From contig URMA01000010.1 in the NCBI GenBank assembly GCA_900548875.1, positions 1-53,795 on the forward strand: a DNA stretch of 53,795 nt, in the 5' to 3' direction. Numbering within the stretch: the stretch's first letter is position 1; the number at the start of each line of letters is the position of its first letter. This stretch comes from an uncultured Porphyromonadaceae bacterium (lineage in GTDB: Bacteria > Bacteroidota > Bacteroidia > Bacteroidales > Muribaculaceae). Both the position numbers and the translations under genes were made by a program. This document shows positions 8,157 through 17,441 of this stretch, piece after piece. A model generated the notes under the pieces. It worked only from the letters and a program-made list of their open reading frames with translations, had not been told where the DNA came from and ran no database searches.

Positions 8157-9397
8157 TCTTTGCTTCTTTTAGCGATAAAACGATGTTCGAATCCATAGGC
8201 TGCCCAAATCACAATGGTGAAAAGGAATGGATAATGATAGCGGGGAGACACACTGAACAAACACGTCAGCAGTATTCCGGCAAGCAAAATCAACAGCAGC
8301 CAACCTTTTTCAGAAACGATTTCCTTACGGTGAACAAAAAGCGAGTAGCAGAACAGAATACCGACCAAATAGTAGACGATACTTTTGGCAAACATTTTCG
8401 CAAAACGCTCAAACACTCCCACAGAGGCACCTCCGGTAGCCACACTGTCGACAAAGCCGTTACCGCCAAGAATCGGACGGTCGGCCCAGGAATCTTCCAC
8501 AAACAATCCGCCGATTTTAAGCAGATAGAGTTTCACAAATCGTCCGGGGTTATCCTTTATCCATTCAAAAGCGCGCTCTTTCCAAATGGCATCTTTTTCA
8601 ACAAAAGTCAGACTTTTGGCATTTTCAATATAGCAAGTGCTTGTCGAATCGCGGAACAAAGACGTAGCCACGCCGCCATACGCCTTGTCGTTGGCAGTCA
8701 TAATCAAATTACAGCCCGAGGTTGACGACTGGAAACAGAAATATCCAATTTTCTGCTGAGTGGCGAAACCAACCACCAATGCAAAGGCAACCATCGGCAC
8801 AACAAGGGCAAGATAACGCTTCCAATTATAACGGTGATAAAGGAAATACAGAATAACCACAGGCACAAATATAACAACCAGCGGACGAATCCAATTGGCC
8901 AATGCAAACAGCAAACCTGCTATCAGTACATGACGCATCTTTCCGACTACACACAGGCAAAAAGCAGTCAGTGACAGAAACAGGAACGGAACTTCCGTAC
9001 CGGCAGGTACTACGACAAAGTAATTAGAATACAACAGGTTGTAGAATATTACGCTCAACAATGCCGTACGCGTAGAGAAAAACCGCTTAGCCAGCCAATA
9101 AATTTCATAGACAATACCCAAATTCATCAGCAGGTTGAACACCATATTGAAATTAACCGTTCCGAACAATTTCAACTGAAGTATAAAAAAATTGATAAGT
9201 CCGGGGGCCCACAAGTATGAATAATACAGATGTTCACTCATCGGATACCATTCTCCCCGATTGAAACAATCCTGAGCCAATTTTATATACTCTCCCTGGT
9301 CACTGCCTTGCTGTACACCCCAGAATTTTACTATCAATATAATTTGAACTACAACCAGCAATACGGTTGACCATATTGCTATTTTCTTCAATTTCAT
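8153..9397 (-). CDS. Polytopic membrane glycosyltransferase-like protein (GT-C / ArnT-PMT type)
   Basis: 414 residues from ATG at 9397. A longer frame to 9460 would start upstream of the likely -7 box at 9430-9437 and is rejected. There is an N-terminal helix followed by a large extracytoplasmic loop containing QGSDQGEYIKLAQDCFNRGEW. The acidic pair near the first loop is typical of GT-C enzymes. About ten further hydrophobic segments follow. Such enzymes use polyprenyl-phosphate sugars as donors, which fits the two downstream genes that would make a polyprenyl-phospho-pentose. Donor and acceptor are unknown. Confidence 0.78.
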   Translation of the reverse strand: MKLKKIAIWSTVLLVVVQIILIVKFWGVQQGSDQGEYIKLAQDCFNRGEWYPMSEHLYYSYLWAPGLINFFILQLKLFGTVNFNMVFNLLMNLGIVYEIYWLAKRFFSTRTALLSVIFYNLLYSNYFVVVPAGTEVPFLFLSLTAFCLCVVGKMRHVLIAGLLFALANWIRPLVVIFVPVVILYFLYHRYNWKRYLALVVPMVAFALVVGFATQQKIGYFCFQSSTSGCNLIMTANDKAYGGVATSLFRDSTSTCYIENAKSLTFVEKDAIWKERAFEWIKDNPGRFVKLYLLKIGGLFVEDSWADRPILGGNGFVDSVATGGASVGVFERFAKMFAKSIVYYLVGILFCYSLFVHRKEIVSEKGWLLLILLAGILLTCLFSVSPRYHYPFLFTIVIWAAYGFEHRFIAKRSKE

Positions 9398-9429
9398 TTC
9401 CGCTATTTTTAAATATTCATTATTGTATG

Positions 9430-9520
9430 CAAAGATAGCGAAAGGCGAGAGCAGAGGCAAATGAAAACGCAGTTTTCAAATTTGACTATGCCGAGCCGCA
9501 TCCTATCTTTTACAAAGATA
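9430..9520 (-). repeat. Dispersed intergenic repeat, copy 2 (91 bp)
   Basis: Bounded at both ends by caaagata in the same orientation (9430-9437 and 9513-9520). The central hairpin is gaaaac-gca-gttttc (9463-9477), with a ccgagccgcatcctatctttt tail. Read on the minus strand, the near end gives TATCTTTG 32 nt before the glycosyltransferase start. Confidence 0.7.
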
Positions 9521-9575
9521 GCCGAAACAACACATCTAATATTCAAGCACCTATTCAATTAGCACTTATTAACAT

Positions 9576-10481
9576 TCACACATCCAGCGTCAGGCCTTCG
9601 TTGGCGAGGAGGGTTTCGGAGAATACGCTGCGGGCTTCGTCGAGGAGGGGCGTGTCGTCGTCATAGCGGGAAGAAAAATGCCCGATAAGCAGCCGCTGGA
9701 CTTCGGCATCGCGTGCAAGGGTAGCTGCCTGAAGTGCGGTGGTATGGCAGGTTTCTTTGGCACGAGCGGCAAGGTCATTCAAAAACGTAGCTTCGTGATA
9801 CAGCAAGTCGGCGCCTTTCACCTCATTGGCGACAGCCTTCAGCGGAAGGGTGTCGGAAATATAGGCGTAGATGCGTGCCGGGTCGGCAGGTGTCGTCAGG
9901 CGTTCGTTGGGAACGACCGTTCCGTCGGGCTTCACATAATCGTCACCGGCCTTGATTCCTGCAAGACAACGCACCGGCACTTCATGAAACTTCACCATCG
10001 CGGCATCCAGATGCCGCAATTTCGGCTTTTCGCGAAACACGAATCCGACTGTCGGCAACCGGTGTTTCAACGGAACGGTGTTGACCGTCAATGCCTTGTC
10101 CTCGAATATCACGTTATTTCCGTAGCGATAAGGAGCGAAATCCACGTCCAGGTCATGCGAAGAATAGTCGATCAGCGGCTTCAACAGCGCCACACCCTCT
10201 TCGGGCAGATGCACCGTCACCCGTCCGCCGCAGCCCGTCAGTCCGATTGTCGACAACAGCCCGGGCAGACCATAGCAATGGTCGCCATGCAGATGACTGA
10301 TGAATATATGCCGCAAACGGTTCATCTTGAAACGCATGCGGGCAAACTGCATCTGCGTGCCTTCGCCGCAGTCAATCATGAAAAGGTTGTCGCGGAAATT
10401 GATTATCTGCGAACTCGGATGATGCCGGAAAGTCGGTTTCGCCGATGCACATCCTAATATCGTTACCTGAAATTTGTCCAT
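9576..10481 (-). CDS. rnz: Ribonuclease Z
   Basis: 301 residues from ATG at 10481. A frame extending to 10730 overlaps the divergent helicase and is rejected. It is a metallo-beta-lactamase fold with the SHLHGDHCYGLPG zinc motif at residue ~61, an N-terminal LGCASAKPT and a C-terminal GHFSSRY. It processes the 3' ends of tRNA precursors. The length fits the ~300-residue short form. It is divergent from the PIF1-like helicase across about 150 bp. Confidence 0.95.
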   Translation of the reverse strand: MDKFQVTILGCASAKPTFRHHPSSQIINFRDNLFMIDCGEGTQMQFARMRFKMNRLRHIFISHLHGDHCYGLPGLLSTIGLTGCGGRVTVHLPEEGVALLKPLIDYSSHDLDVDFAPYRYGNNVIFEDKALTVNTVPLKHRLPTVGFVFREKPKLRHLDAAMVKFHEVPVRCLAGIKAGDDYVKPDGTVVPNERLTTPADPARIYAYISDTLPLKAVANEVKGADLLYHEATFLNDLAARAKETCHTTALQAATLARDAEVQRLLIGHFSSRYDDDTPLLDEARSVFSETLLANEGLTLDV

Positions 10482-10633
10482 CGTTACGCTGGGTTTAACT
10501 ACAAATTTAGCATATCCACGGCAATATTCCGCCTTCACAGGCAAAAAATATGAGTTTCCGCCACGGAGAGGGCGACGATTCCCGCAAGTTTTCTTACCTT
10601 TACCCTTGGATAAGACTTGCGAAATACAGAAGA

Positions 10634-12733
10634 ATGGAAGAAAACAGAGAACGCGACTTGGCCCGGGATTTAATCGAATCGACGGGAAGGAATCTTTATC
10701 TGACCGGTAAAGCCGGCACGGGAAAGACAACCTTCCTGCGGCAGTTGCGTGCCGACTCGCCCAAACGCATGGTGGTGCTCGCCCCGACAGGCATAGCCGC
10801 CATCAACGCCGAAGGGATGACCATTCATTCCTTTTTTCTGTTTCCGTTCCTGCCCTACCTCCCGAACGAGGCATTCGGGAAGGAAGCCAAATACAACTAC
10901 CATTACCGAAAGGAACGGCTGAAGCTGATACGCAGCCTTGACCTGATTGTGATTGACGAGGTGAGCATGGTGCGTGCCGACCTGCTCGATGCCATCGACG
11001 ATGCCTTGCGCCATGTGCGCCGCTGCAACCTGCCGTTCGGCGGCGTGCAGATGCTGCTCATCGGCGATATCCAGCAACTGCCGCCCGTTGCCAAGCCCGA
11101 GGAATGGCAAATGCTTTCGGAATACTACGACTCGCCCTACTTCTTTTCCAGCCGGGCTTTTCAGGAAGGCGATTTTCAGGCCGTGGAACTGACCAAAGTC
11201 TACCGCCAGAGCGACGGCCGTTTTCTGGACATTCTGAACAAAATCCGCGAGAACCGCTGCCTGCAAGCCGACCTCGACGAACTGAACCGCCGCTATCTGC
11301 CGGAATTTGAACCCGACAAGGACGACAACTACATCCAACTGACTACCCACAACAGCCAGGCGCAGAAAATAAACACCGAAGAACTCGACGACCTGCCGGG
11401 CGACACGCATACCTTCGCAGCAGAAATCAAAGGCGAATTTCCACCCTACTCCTACCCGACGGAAACGGAACTGGTACTGAAAGAAGGCGCACAGGTGATG
11501 CTGGTGAAAAACGACTCTCCCGAACACCGCTACGTGAACGGTTCGCTTGCCGAAGTGGTACGCATCGACGACACGATTGACGTAAAACTGGCTTCCAACG
11601 GCGAAACCATCAGCATCGAGCGGGCGGAATGGTGCAACACGCGCTACATTCTGAATCCGGAAACAAACAACATCGAAGAGGAAGTGCTGGGCACTTTCGT
11701 GCAATATCCGCTGAAACTGGCGTGGGCCATCACCATCCACAAAAGTCAGGGACTGACCTTCGACCATGCCATTATCGACGCTTCGGCGGCATTCGCCCAC
11801 GGACAAACGTATGTGGCACTCAGCCGCTGCCGTTCGCTGGAGGGGCTGGTGCTGAGCGAACCCGTTCCGCCAAGCGCCATTATCAACGACCGGCTCGTCA
11901 GGAATTTTACCAACAGTCTTCAGCAATACATTCCCGACTCGGAACAGTGTAAGGCGATGAAGCAGAACTATGTCATCGCCCTGCTCGACGACCTGTTTGA
12001 CTTCGTTCCACTGCGCCAGGCTCTGGAACGCATGGAGCGGCTGCTAAGCGTGAATCTTCCCGACAAGTGCGCCCAACTGATAACCGACTATCAGGCGGAA
12101 AACGAACGCATGCGGACGGAATTGGCAGAGGTGGCACAGCGTTTCCACAACCAATACCGTACACTGACGCTGCAAAGCGAAAACCCCGAAAGCGACACCC
12201 TGCTGCAGGAACGCATCAACCGCGCCACAGCCTACTTTGCAGAAAAAATGCAACCGCTGCAAAAACTGATGGAAGCAACATTCGTCACCACCGACAACTC
12301 GGCCCTGCAAAAGCGCATCGAAGAAATCTGCGGCGAACTGAATCAGCTCACAAACGTGAAACTCGGACTGCTGAACCACGTCAACGAAAAGGGCTTCCAC
12401 GTGCTGGACTACCAACGGCAACGCTCGCTGCTCCTGATTGCCGACAACCGCACAACAGCCCACGCCCAGCTCGAAAAACCGATTGTCGTACCCGAAGGCA
12501 TCAGCCACCCGCTGCTCTACAAACGGCTGGCGGAATGGCGACGGGAGAAATCGAAGGAAACGGGCGAACGCATCGTCAGAATCCTGCGCACGGCCACGAT
12601 TGTCGCCATCGTAAAAGAACTGCCGACGACAGAAAAGGAACTGCAGGGAATGCCTGGATTCGGAAAGCAAAAGCAGGAACTCTACGGCAAGGAAATTTTG
12701 AAAATCATTATCGCCTACCTGGGGAGAGGATAA
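10634..12733 (+). CDS. PIF1-like ATP-dependent DNA helicase with C-terminal HRDC-like domain
   Basis: 699 residues from ATG at 10634. A longer frame from 10550 is less likely. Walker A GKAGTGKT is at residues 25-32, Walker B is VIDEVSMVRADLLD, motif III is IGDIQQLPP, and the C-terminal helicase motifs are ITIHKSQGLTF and TYVALSRCRS, as in the RecD/PIF1 superfamily 1B. After ~430 residues a coiled linker leads to a C-terminal HRDC-like segment with GMPGFGKQKQELYGKEIL. It likely unwinds DNA 5' to 3' in repair or replication. It is monocistronic, divergent from rnz. Confidence 0.9.
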   Translation: MEENRERDLARDLIESTGRNLYLTGKAGTGKTTFLRQLRADSPKRMVVLAPTGIAAINAEGMTIHSFFLFPFLPYLPNEAFGKEAKYNYHYRKERLKLIRSLDLIVIDEVSMVRADLLDAIDDALRHVRRCNLPFGGVQMLLIGDIQQLPPVAKPEEWQMLSEYYDSPYFFSSRAFQEGDFQAVELTKVYRQSDGRFLDILNKIRENRCLQADLDELNRRYLPEFEPDKDDNYIQLTTHNSQAQKINTEELDDLPGDTHTFAAEIKGEFPPYSYPTETELVLKEGAQVMLVKNDSPEHRYVNGSLAEVVRIDDTIDVKLASNGETISIERAEWCNTRYILNPETNNIEEEVLGTFVQYPLKLAWAITIHKSQGLTFDHAIIDASAAFAHGQTYVALSRCRSLEGLVLSEPVPPSAIINDRLVRNFTNSLQQYIPDSEQCKAMKQNYVIALLDDLFDFVPLRQALERMERLLSVNLPDKCAQLITDYQAENERMRTELAEVAQRFHNQYRTLTLQSENPESDTLLQERINRATAYFAEKMQPLQKLMEATFVTTDNSALQKRIEEICGELNQLTNVKLGLLNHVNEKGFHVLDYQRQRSLLLIADNRTTAHAQLEKPIVVPEGISHPLLYKRLAEWRREKSKETGERIVRILRTATIVAIVKELPTTEKELQGMPGFGKQKQELYGKEILKIIIAYLGRG

Positions 12734-12775
12734 CAAAACCACCGCGGCACACACCCGTCTTTGCATTTTTTTAAT

Positions 12776-12783
12776 TACCTTTG
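12776..12783 (+). promoter_or_regulatory. -7 box of the lipoprotein / polyprenyl synthase / tatD operon
   Basis: TACCTTTG ends 7 nt before the ATG at 12791, so the transcript may be leaderless or nearly so. No TTTG element is seen at the expected 19-21 nt spacing. Confidence 0.5.
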
Positions 12784-12790
12784 TGACACG

Positions 12791-13498
12791 ATGAAATTTC
12801 AGAAACTATACATATTATCCGCATTAATGCTCGCCGCCGTTGTCAGCAGTTGCCTCCGATTTGGGGACGAGGCAAAAACCGTGGCCGACGACATTACCGA
12901 AGCCGTAGAGAGCAAGGATTTCAACCGCCTTGCGGAAATCAACACGGCCTTCCGCGCCTCGCTGTCCGACGACAAGGACACGCGCCGCGAACAACGTGCT
13001 GCCCTCGCCGCTCTTGCCGACGATGCCGACAATGACACGGTCGGCATTGCCATTCTGCTGGTAGCACAACTTCCTGATAAATGTGGCGAACTGCTGGTGA
13101 ACCGTCTTATCGAAAACCGGTCGGAAGAAAACACGAAGGAGATGTTCCTCTCCACGCTGTCGACCGTACAAATGCTGTATTCCCATCTTGACAGCGAAGA
13201 CTTTGTACTATTCAATCAGGCCTATCAAAAAGGCATCGACCGACTGAGCATCGACGAGCAAATGAAAATCTATTGCGCCATAGCGTCGCCCGAAATGATT
13301 GGCGAAGTGATGGCCGACGACGTGATACGCTCTGCCGAAACGCCGCAGCAACAGGAGGCTTTCGACACCGTCAACCAACGCATTTCCTCATTAAAAACAA
13401 GCTATAAACCTTCGGAATTCGAACGTATGAAAAACGCCTTCGGGCGCACATTGCTTTCAGCAGGCGGCGACGAATGGCTGACGGCGTTTAAATTCTAA
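12791..13498 (+). CDS. Conserved lipoprotein of unknown function
   Basis: 235 residues from ATG at 12791. A longer frame from 12761 would begin upstream of the -7 box. The signal peptide MKFQKLYILSALMLAAVVSSC ends in a lipobox with the lipidated Cys at 21. The mature part is helical and charged, rich in Asp, Glu and Ala, with no domain I recognise. It is the first gene of an operon: the polyprenyl synthase begins 16 nt after its stop and tatD overlaps that gene. I infer an envelope helical protein of unknown role. Confidence 0.75.
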   Translation: MKFQKLYILSALMLAAVVSSCLRFGDEAKTVADDITEAVESKDFNRLAEINTAFRASLSDDKDTRREQRAALAALADDADNDTVGIAILLVAQLPDKCGELLVNRLIENRSEENTKEMFLSTLSTVQMLYSHLDSEDFVLFNQAYQKGIDRLSIDEQMKIYCAIASPEMIGEVMADDVIRSAETPQQQEAFDTVNQRISSLKTSYKPSEFERMKNAFGRTLLSAGGDEWLTAFKF

Positions 13499-13514
13499 CT
13501 AAATCGTCACACCT

Positions 13515-14492
13515 ATGAAAAAAATCGAAGAGTACATAGAACTGGCCAACAAGGCCGTCGAAAATATCAGCTATCCGACAGAGCCCAACGGGCTGTATGA
13601 ACCGATCCGCTACGGAATGGCACAAGGCGGAAAACGCCTGCGCCCGGCTTTCCTGCTTGCCGCCTGCGACGCCGCCGGTGTGGAAGCGGAAAAGGCCACG
13701 AAACAGGCAGCCGCCATCGAAATGTTCCACAATTTCACGCTTCTTCACGACGACGTGATGGACAAGGCCGACCTGCGCCGCGGAAAACCGACAGTATGCA
13801 ACAAATGGGACGACAACACGGCCATCCTTTCGGGCGACACCATGCTCACCCTCGCCACTGAGCTGCTTGTCGACGGCATCGAAGCCGAAAAAGCAGTCAG
13901 CCTGCTCCGCCTGTTCAACCGCACAGCCATCGAGGTTTACGAAGGACAGCAGTATGACATGGAGTTTGAAACGCGCAACGATGTGAGCATCGACGAATAT
14001 ATCCACATGATCCGCCTGAAAACGTCCGTTCTGTTGGGCTGTGCCTGCAAAATCGGTGCAATGGTGGGCAACGCTACGGAAAAACAATGCGAGGCGCTCT
14101 ACAACTTTGCCATCCATCTGGGCATTGCCTTCCAACTGCAGGACGACCTGCTCGACGTGTACGGCGACCCGAAGGTGTTCGGCAAGGCCATCGGCGGCGA
14201 TATCCTCAACAATAAAAAAACATTCCTGCTCATCAATACCATGAAACTGGCCGAAGGCGACGACCGTGCGGAACTGCAACACTGGCTGAATGCCGACGCG
14301 CCTTTTGCCGGAGAGAAAATTGCGGCCGTTACGGCACTCTACAACAAATTGGGAGTAGATGAACTCTGCCGGAAGGCCATCGAACGCTACAACGCTTCCG
14401 CCCTCGACTATCTCCATGACTCGGGCTTCGGCGAAGAGCAACAGGCATGTTTCGAACAGTTTGACAAAATGATAATGGGACGCAACAAATGA
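13515..14492 (+). CDS. Polyprenyl synthetase (isoprenyl diphosphate synthase)
   Basis: 325 residues. The first Asp-rich motif LLHDDVMD with the following KADLRRGKPT, and the second LQDDLLDVYGD near residue 210, are diagnostic of trans-prenyltransferases. GGKRLRP near the N-terminus is also conserved. It condenses IPP with allylic diphosphates to make polyprenyl diphosphate, probably for quinone or another isoprenoid. Chain length cannot be decided by eye. Its stop overlaps the tatD start (ATGA). Confidence 0.94.
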   Translation: MKKIEEYIELANKAVENISYPTEPNGLYEPIRYGMAQGGKRLRPAFLLAACDAAGVEAEKATKQAAAIEMFHNFTLLHDDVMDKADLRRGKPTVCNKWDDNTAILSGDTMLTLATELLVDGIEAEKAVSLLRLFNRTAIEVYEGQQYDMEFETRNDVSIDEYIHMIRLKTSVLLGCACKIGAMVGNATEKQCEALYNFAIHLGIAFQLQDDLLDVYGDPKVFGKAIGGDILNNKKTFLLINTMKLAEGDDRAELQHWLNADAPFAGEKIAAVTALYNKLGVDELCRKAIERYNASALDYLHDSGFGEEQQACFEQFDKMIMGRNK

Positions 14493-15259
14493 TCGATACT
14501 CATTCACATCTCTATTTGGAAGAATTCGACAACGACCGCACGGAGGCTATGCAACGTGCGGTCGCTGCCGGTTTACGCCATCTGATTCTGCCGAATGTCG
14601 ACCTGGAAACGGTAGAACCGATGCTGCAACTCCACAAGCAATATCCGAAATACACCTCCATCGCCATGGGGCTGCACCCCACATCGGTAGGCGAAAATTT
14701 CCGCGAAGATCTGGAAAAGACGTGCGAACTGCTCGACAGCTGTTCCTGCGTGGCCGTAGGCGAAGTGGGCATCGACCTTTACTGGGACACGACCTACAAG
14801 GAACAGCAGATGGAAGCCTTCGACACCCAGCTGCATTGGGCCGAAGAACGCCATCTGCCGGTCATTATCCACTGCCGGGAAGGATTACAGACAATAGCCG
14901 ACGTATTCCGTAACTTCAGCGGCACGCTTCCCTCGTGCGTATTCCACAGCTTTGGCGGAACAAACGACGATGTAGAACTTATCCGCTCTTTCGGCGACTT
15001 CTATTTCGGCATTAATGGAGTAGTGACGTTCAAGAACTCCAAACTCTCGGAAACACTTCCTGCCATCGGGCTTGCCCGCATACTGCTGGAAACCGACTGC
15101 CCTTATCTCACACCCGTTCCCCACCGGGGCAAACGGAACGAAAGCGCCTATGTGCCCTACATCGCACAGAAAGTAGCCGACACGTTGGGAGTTAGCATTG
15201 ACGAAGTGTCGGAAACTACCGACCGCAATGCGCAGAACCTGTTCCGCATAACGATATAA
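14489..15259 (+). CDS. TatD family metal-dependent hydrolase (deoxyribonuclease)
   Basis: 256 residues. Metal ligands are visible in the N-terminal DTHSHLY, VGEVGIDLYWD around residue 92, IHCREG near 130 and LETDCPYLTP near 205, the TatD signature set. It is a TIM-barrel DNase acting on DNA ends. It overlaps the polyprenyl synthase by 4 bp and is the last gene of the operon. Confidence 0.94.
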   Translation: MIDTHSHLYLEEFDNDRTEAMQRAVAAGLRHLILPNVDLETVEPMLQLHKQYPKYTSIAMGLHPTSVGENFREDLEKTCELLDSCSCVAVGEVGIDLYWDTTYKEQQMEAFDTQLHWAEERHLPVIIHCREGLQTIADVFRNFSGTLPSCVFHSFGGTNDDVELIRSFGDFYFGINGVVTFKNSKLSETLPAIGLARILLETDCPYLTPVPHRGKRNESAYVPYIAQKVADTLGVSIDEVSETTDRNAQNLFRITI

Positions 15260-15435
15260 AAAAGAAAGAGAACCCGAAGGTCCTCTCTCAAAGCAAAAAT
15301 ATCATACAAATAAATCTTTGTTTAGTAGGAATGTGAGGGCAATAGGAATTGTATCCTCACCCACTCCCACAAAATTACAAAAAAAATTTTGTCCGGGCAA
15401 TCTATTTTCACAAACGCGCCCGACCAAAATATAAA

Positions 15436-15462
15436 GCGGAAGTCCGTCACCCGAACTTCCGC
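15436..15462 (-). terminator. Terminator of the modular exported protein gene
   Basis: The stem gcggaagt / acttccgc has an 11-nt loop and is followed on the minus strand by a T-rich tract. It may also serve the tatD operon from the other side. Confidence 0.7.
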
Positions 15463-15496
15463 TTCTTCTTATTGTCTGATTGAATATTCGTTATCG

Positions 15497-17023
15497 TTAT
15501 TTTACAGCCACTTTCACCACCTTGCTGCCTACGCTCACAAGATAGATACCGGCCGGAACTTTAACAATTGTTTCACCTTCGCTCAAAAGTGCACCGCTCA
15601 ATGCAAACACTTTCACACCTTCGGCAGCACCCTCAACGCGAATTTCACCAGCACCGCCAATCACTTTCACATCGGCAGCCTCAACATCAGCTACGGAAGA
15701 AGGATCGCCAGTCGGTTCCAATGTAAACTCACCGGTTTTAAGATTAACTGATACAACATACCAGCCCGTAGGAGTTATAACACATCCATCATACCCCTTT
15801 AGCAATTTTCCTGTTTCGGCTTCTTTTGCCAACCCCCAAGAATATCCCAATTGATTTTCTAATTTATCATAAACACGCCAATAGCTATAAACAGCGTCTT
15901 CGTTTGCTCCAATCAAATTTATCGTGCCGCTATATTCTCCTTCATTTTCTGTTGCGGCCAACATTGAATTAGCATCAGCCCATTGCCAACCTGTATTGTC
16001 ACCAATAACATATACATTTTCTGGGAAATTAATTAAGAGAGTGCCCGTCTTTATATCAAACAAAATTTGCGAACAAACAATGTCAGATGCAACAACTAAA
16101 TCAGCAGGTTCCGATGCAGCTGTTTTATTAGTGAGAATAAACGATTCTCCTGACACTATAGTTTCTGTTCCACCATAATTGCTTCCAATTGACCAGCTTG
16201 CATCAGCAATCTTAAATTTACCTTTCGATAAAATTTTGTCAGTTAATTTGTATAAACCGTCCCCTACATATTTAAATTTCCACTCATCCGGCGTACTCCA
16301 ATTGTTCACATCACCTCTCAAATATAGTTCTTGTACTCCGCTTTCAGTAAGTTCCAAAGTAGCACCTTCTGCAGTTTCTGTTAATTTTACACTGTTGCAC
16401 GCCATTGCTGAGGTCAAATTGAAATTTGAGCCATCCTTAGCCAAAGCATATTCCTCGCCAAAACCCAAATCTTCACCATTTGAACCGTACACGATAGTTC
16501 CATCCAATGATGTAATACAGAATTCACCATTCAGTTCAACCTCACCCAACGTATATACGGCATCAGCCATACGGGTAAACTCAAGGTCCTTAACAAGTTC
16601 ATTAACAAAATCTATCCGATAATTTTTATCCTCACCGGCAAGGGTTATAAGTAACTGCTTGTTATCCTTATTAAATCGAATTTCCGAACAGGTCGCATCG
16701 CCGAGCATGTACAAATTGTTACCTGAATTTCCAACCAATCCATACTCTACACCAGGAATCACGGCCGAACCATCACCACCAAAATTGATCTCGCTCCAGT
16801 TAGCATCACCAATTTTAAACTGCCCAGTCGGCAATGATTTACCAGTAAGAATAAATACGTTCGGATCGGCAGTTTCCTGAAACTCCCATTCAGCTTTGGT
16901 TTCGTCCGTGGCATCATTAAGCCAACCATTTACGTCTCCTCTTAAATAAATACCGCTACCGGCATTTGCAACAAAAGCAACCAGTGCTAAAAGCACTGAC
17001 ATAAGTGTAGTTTTTTTTCTCAT
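15497..17023 (-). CDS. Exported modular SusE/F-like glycan-binding protein
   Basis: 508 residues. The signal peptide MRKKTTLMSVLLALVAFVANA has no lipobox. Repeated beta modules share a common opening: GIYLRGDVNGW at residue ~24, ELYLRGDVNNW at ~231 and NVYVIGDNTGW at ~335, each followed by a FKIGDA or FKIADA strand, as in outer-membrane starch-binding SusE/SusF domains. The C-terminal ~60 residues (VFALSGALLSEGETIVKVPAGIYLV) look like a Bacteroidales C-terminal sorting or DUF6383-type domain. No SusC/SusD pair is adjacent. I infer surface glycan binding. A promoter is visible at 17141-17172. Confidence 0.75.
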   Translation of the reverse strand: MRKKTTLMSVLLALVAFVANAGSGIYLRGDVNGWLNDATDETKAEWEFQETADPNVFILTGKSLPTGQFKIGDANWSEINFGGDGSAVIPGVEYGLVGNSGNNLYMLGDATCSEIRFNKDNKQLLITLAGEDKNYRIDFVNELVKDLEFTRMADAVYTLGEVELNGEFCITSLDGTIVYGSNGEDLGFGEEYALAKDGSNFNLTSAMACNSVKLTETAEGATLELTESGVQELYLRGDVNNWSTPDEWKFKYVGDGLYKLTDKILSKGKFKIADASWSIGSNYGGTETIVSGESFILTNKTAASEPADLVVASDIVCSQILFDIKTGTLLINFPENVYVIGDNTGWQWADANSMLAATENEGEYSGTINLIGANEDAVYSYWRVYDKLENQLGYSWGLAKEAETGKLLKGYDGCVITPTGWYVVSVNLKTGEFTLEPTGDPSSVADVEAADVKVIGGAGEIRVEGAAEGVKVFALSGALLSEGETIVKVPAGIYLVSVGSKVVKVAVK

Positions 17024-17140
17024 AATACTAATTTTAAGTTTATAATAGAATTGTCAATTTTCTTTACAAGGTTTGAAATAAGGTATTCACTTCACGGTGG
17101 AAATTCATAGGTTATCTCAACAGCAAATATTATTCAATTA

Positions 17141-17172
17141 CAAATGTAAACAATGTTATTTCCTCAAACAAA
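17141..17172 (-). promoter_or_regulatory. Promoter of the modular exported protein
   Basis: On the minus strand a TTTG (17172-17169), a 20-nt spacer and TACATTTG (17148-17141). The implied leader is about 110 nt. Confidence 0.65.
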
Positions 17173-17288
17173 TAATATCCGCATTTTTTACACTCATAAT
17201 CCACAATAAAATCCAGATATCTCCACAACAAAACGCTTAACCAGGAAATCCGCATACGCGAAAGTTTCAAAACTTTTTCCGCAAATAG

Positions 17289-17319
17289 TTTGAAAAATAA
17301 AATAACATTCCTATCTTTG
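17289..17319 (+). promoter_or_regulatory. Promoter of tRNA-Ser
   Basis: TTTG at 17289-17292, an exact 19-nt spacer and TATCTTTG at 17312-17319, matching the Bacteroidales consensus. The tRNA begins 34 nt downstream. Confidence 0.85.
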
Positions 17320-17353
17320 CACTCGCTGAAATCAGCAACATAATTCAATCTAT

Positions 17354-17441
17354 GGAGTGATGCTCGAGTGGTTGAAGAGGCACGCCTGGAAAGCGTGTAT
17401 ACGTCAAAAGCGTATCGGGGGTTCGAATCCCCCTCCCTCCG
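17354..17441 (+). tRNA. tRNA-Ser (anticodon GGA)
   Basis: A class II tRNA with a long variable arm. The anticodon loop is ctGGAaa, the D arm contains cgagtggttgaagagg and the T arm is ggggg-ttcgaat-ccccc (17417-17433). The acceptor stem is ggagtga with tccctcc and has one T-C mismatch at the fifth pair. The discriminator is G at 17441, followed by CA rather than a full CCA, so the 3' end is completed after transcription. Confidence 0.95.

Larger units (their letters stand above)
17024..17353. other. Divergent intergenic region before tRNA-Ser
   Basis: This 330-bp AT-rich stretch holds the minus-strand promoter of the modular protein (17141-17172) and the plus-strand promoter of tRNA-Ser (17289-17319). 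Nothing else is recognisable. A minus-strand ORF at 17130-17444 is an antisense tRNA artefact. Confidence 0.7.
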
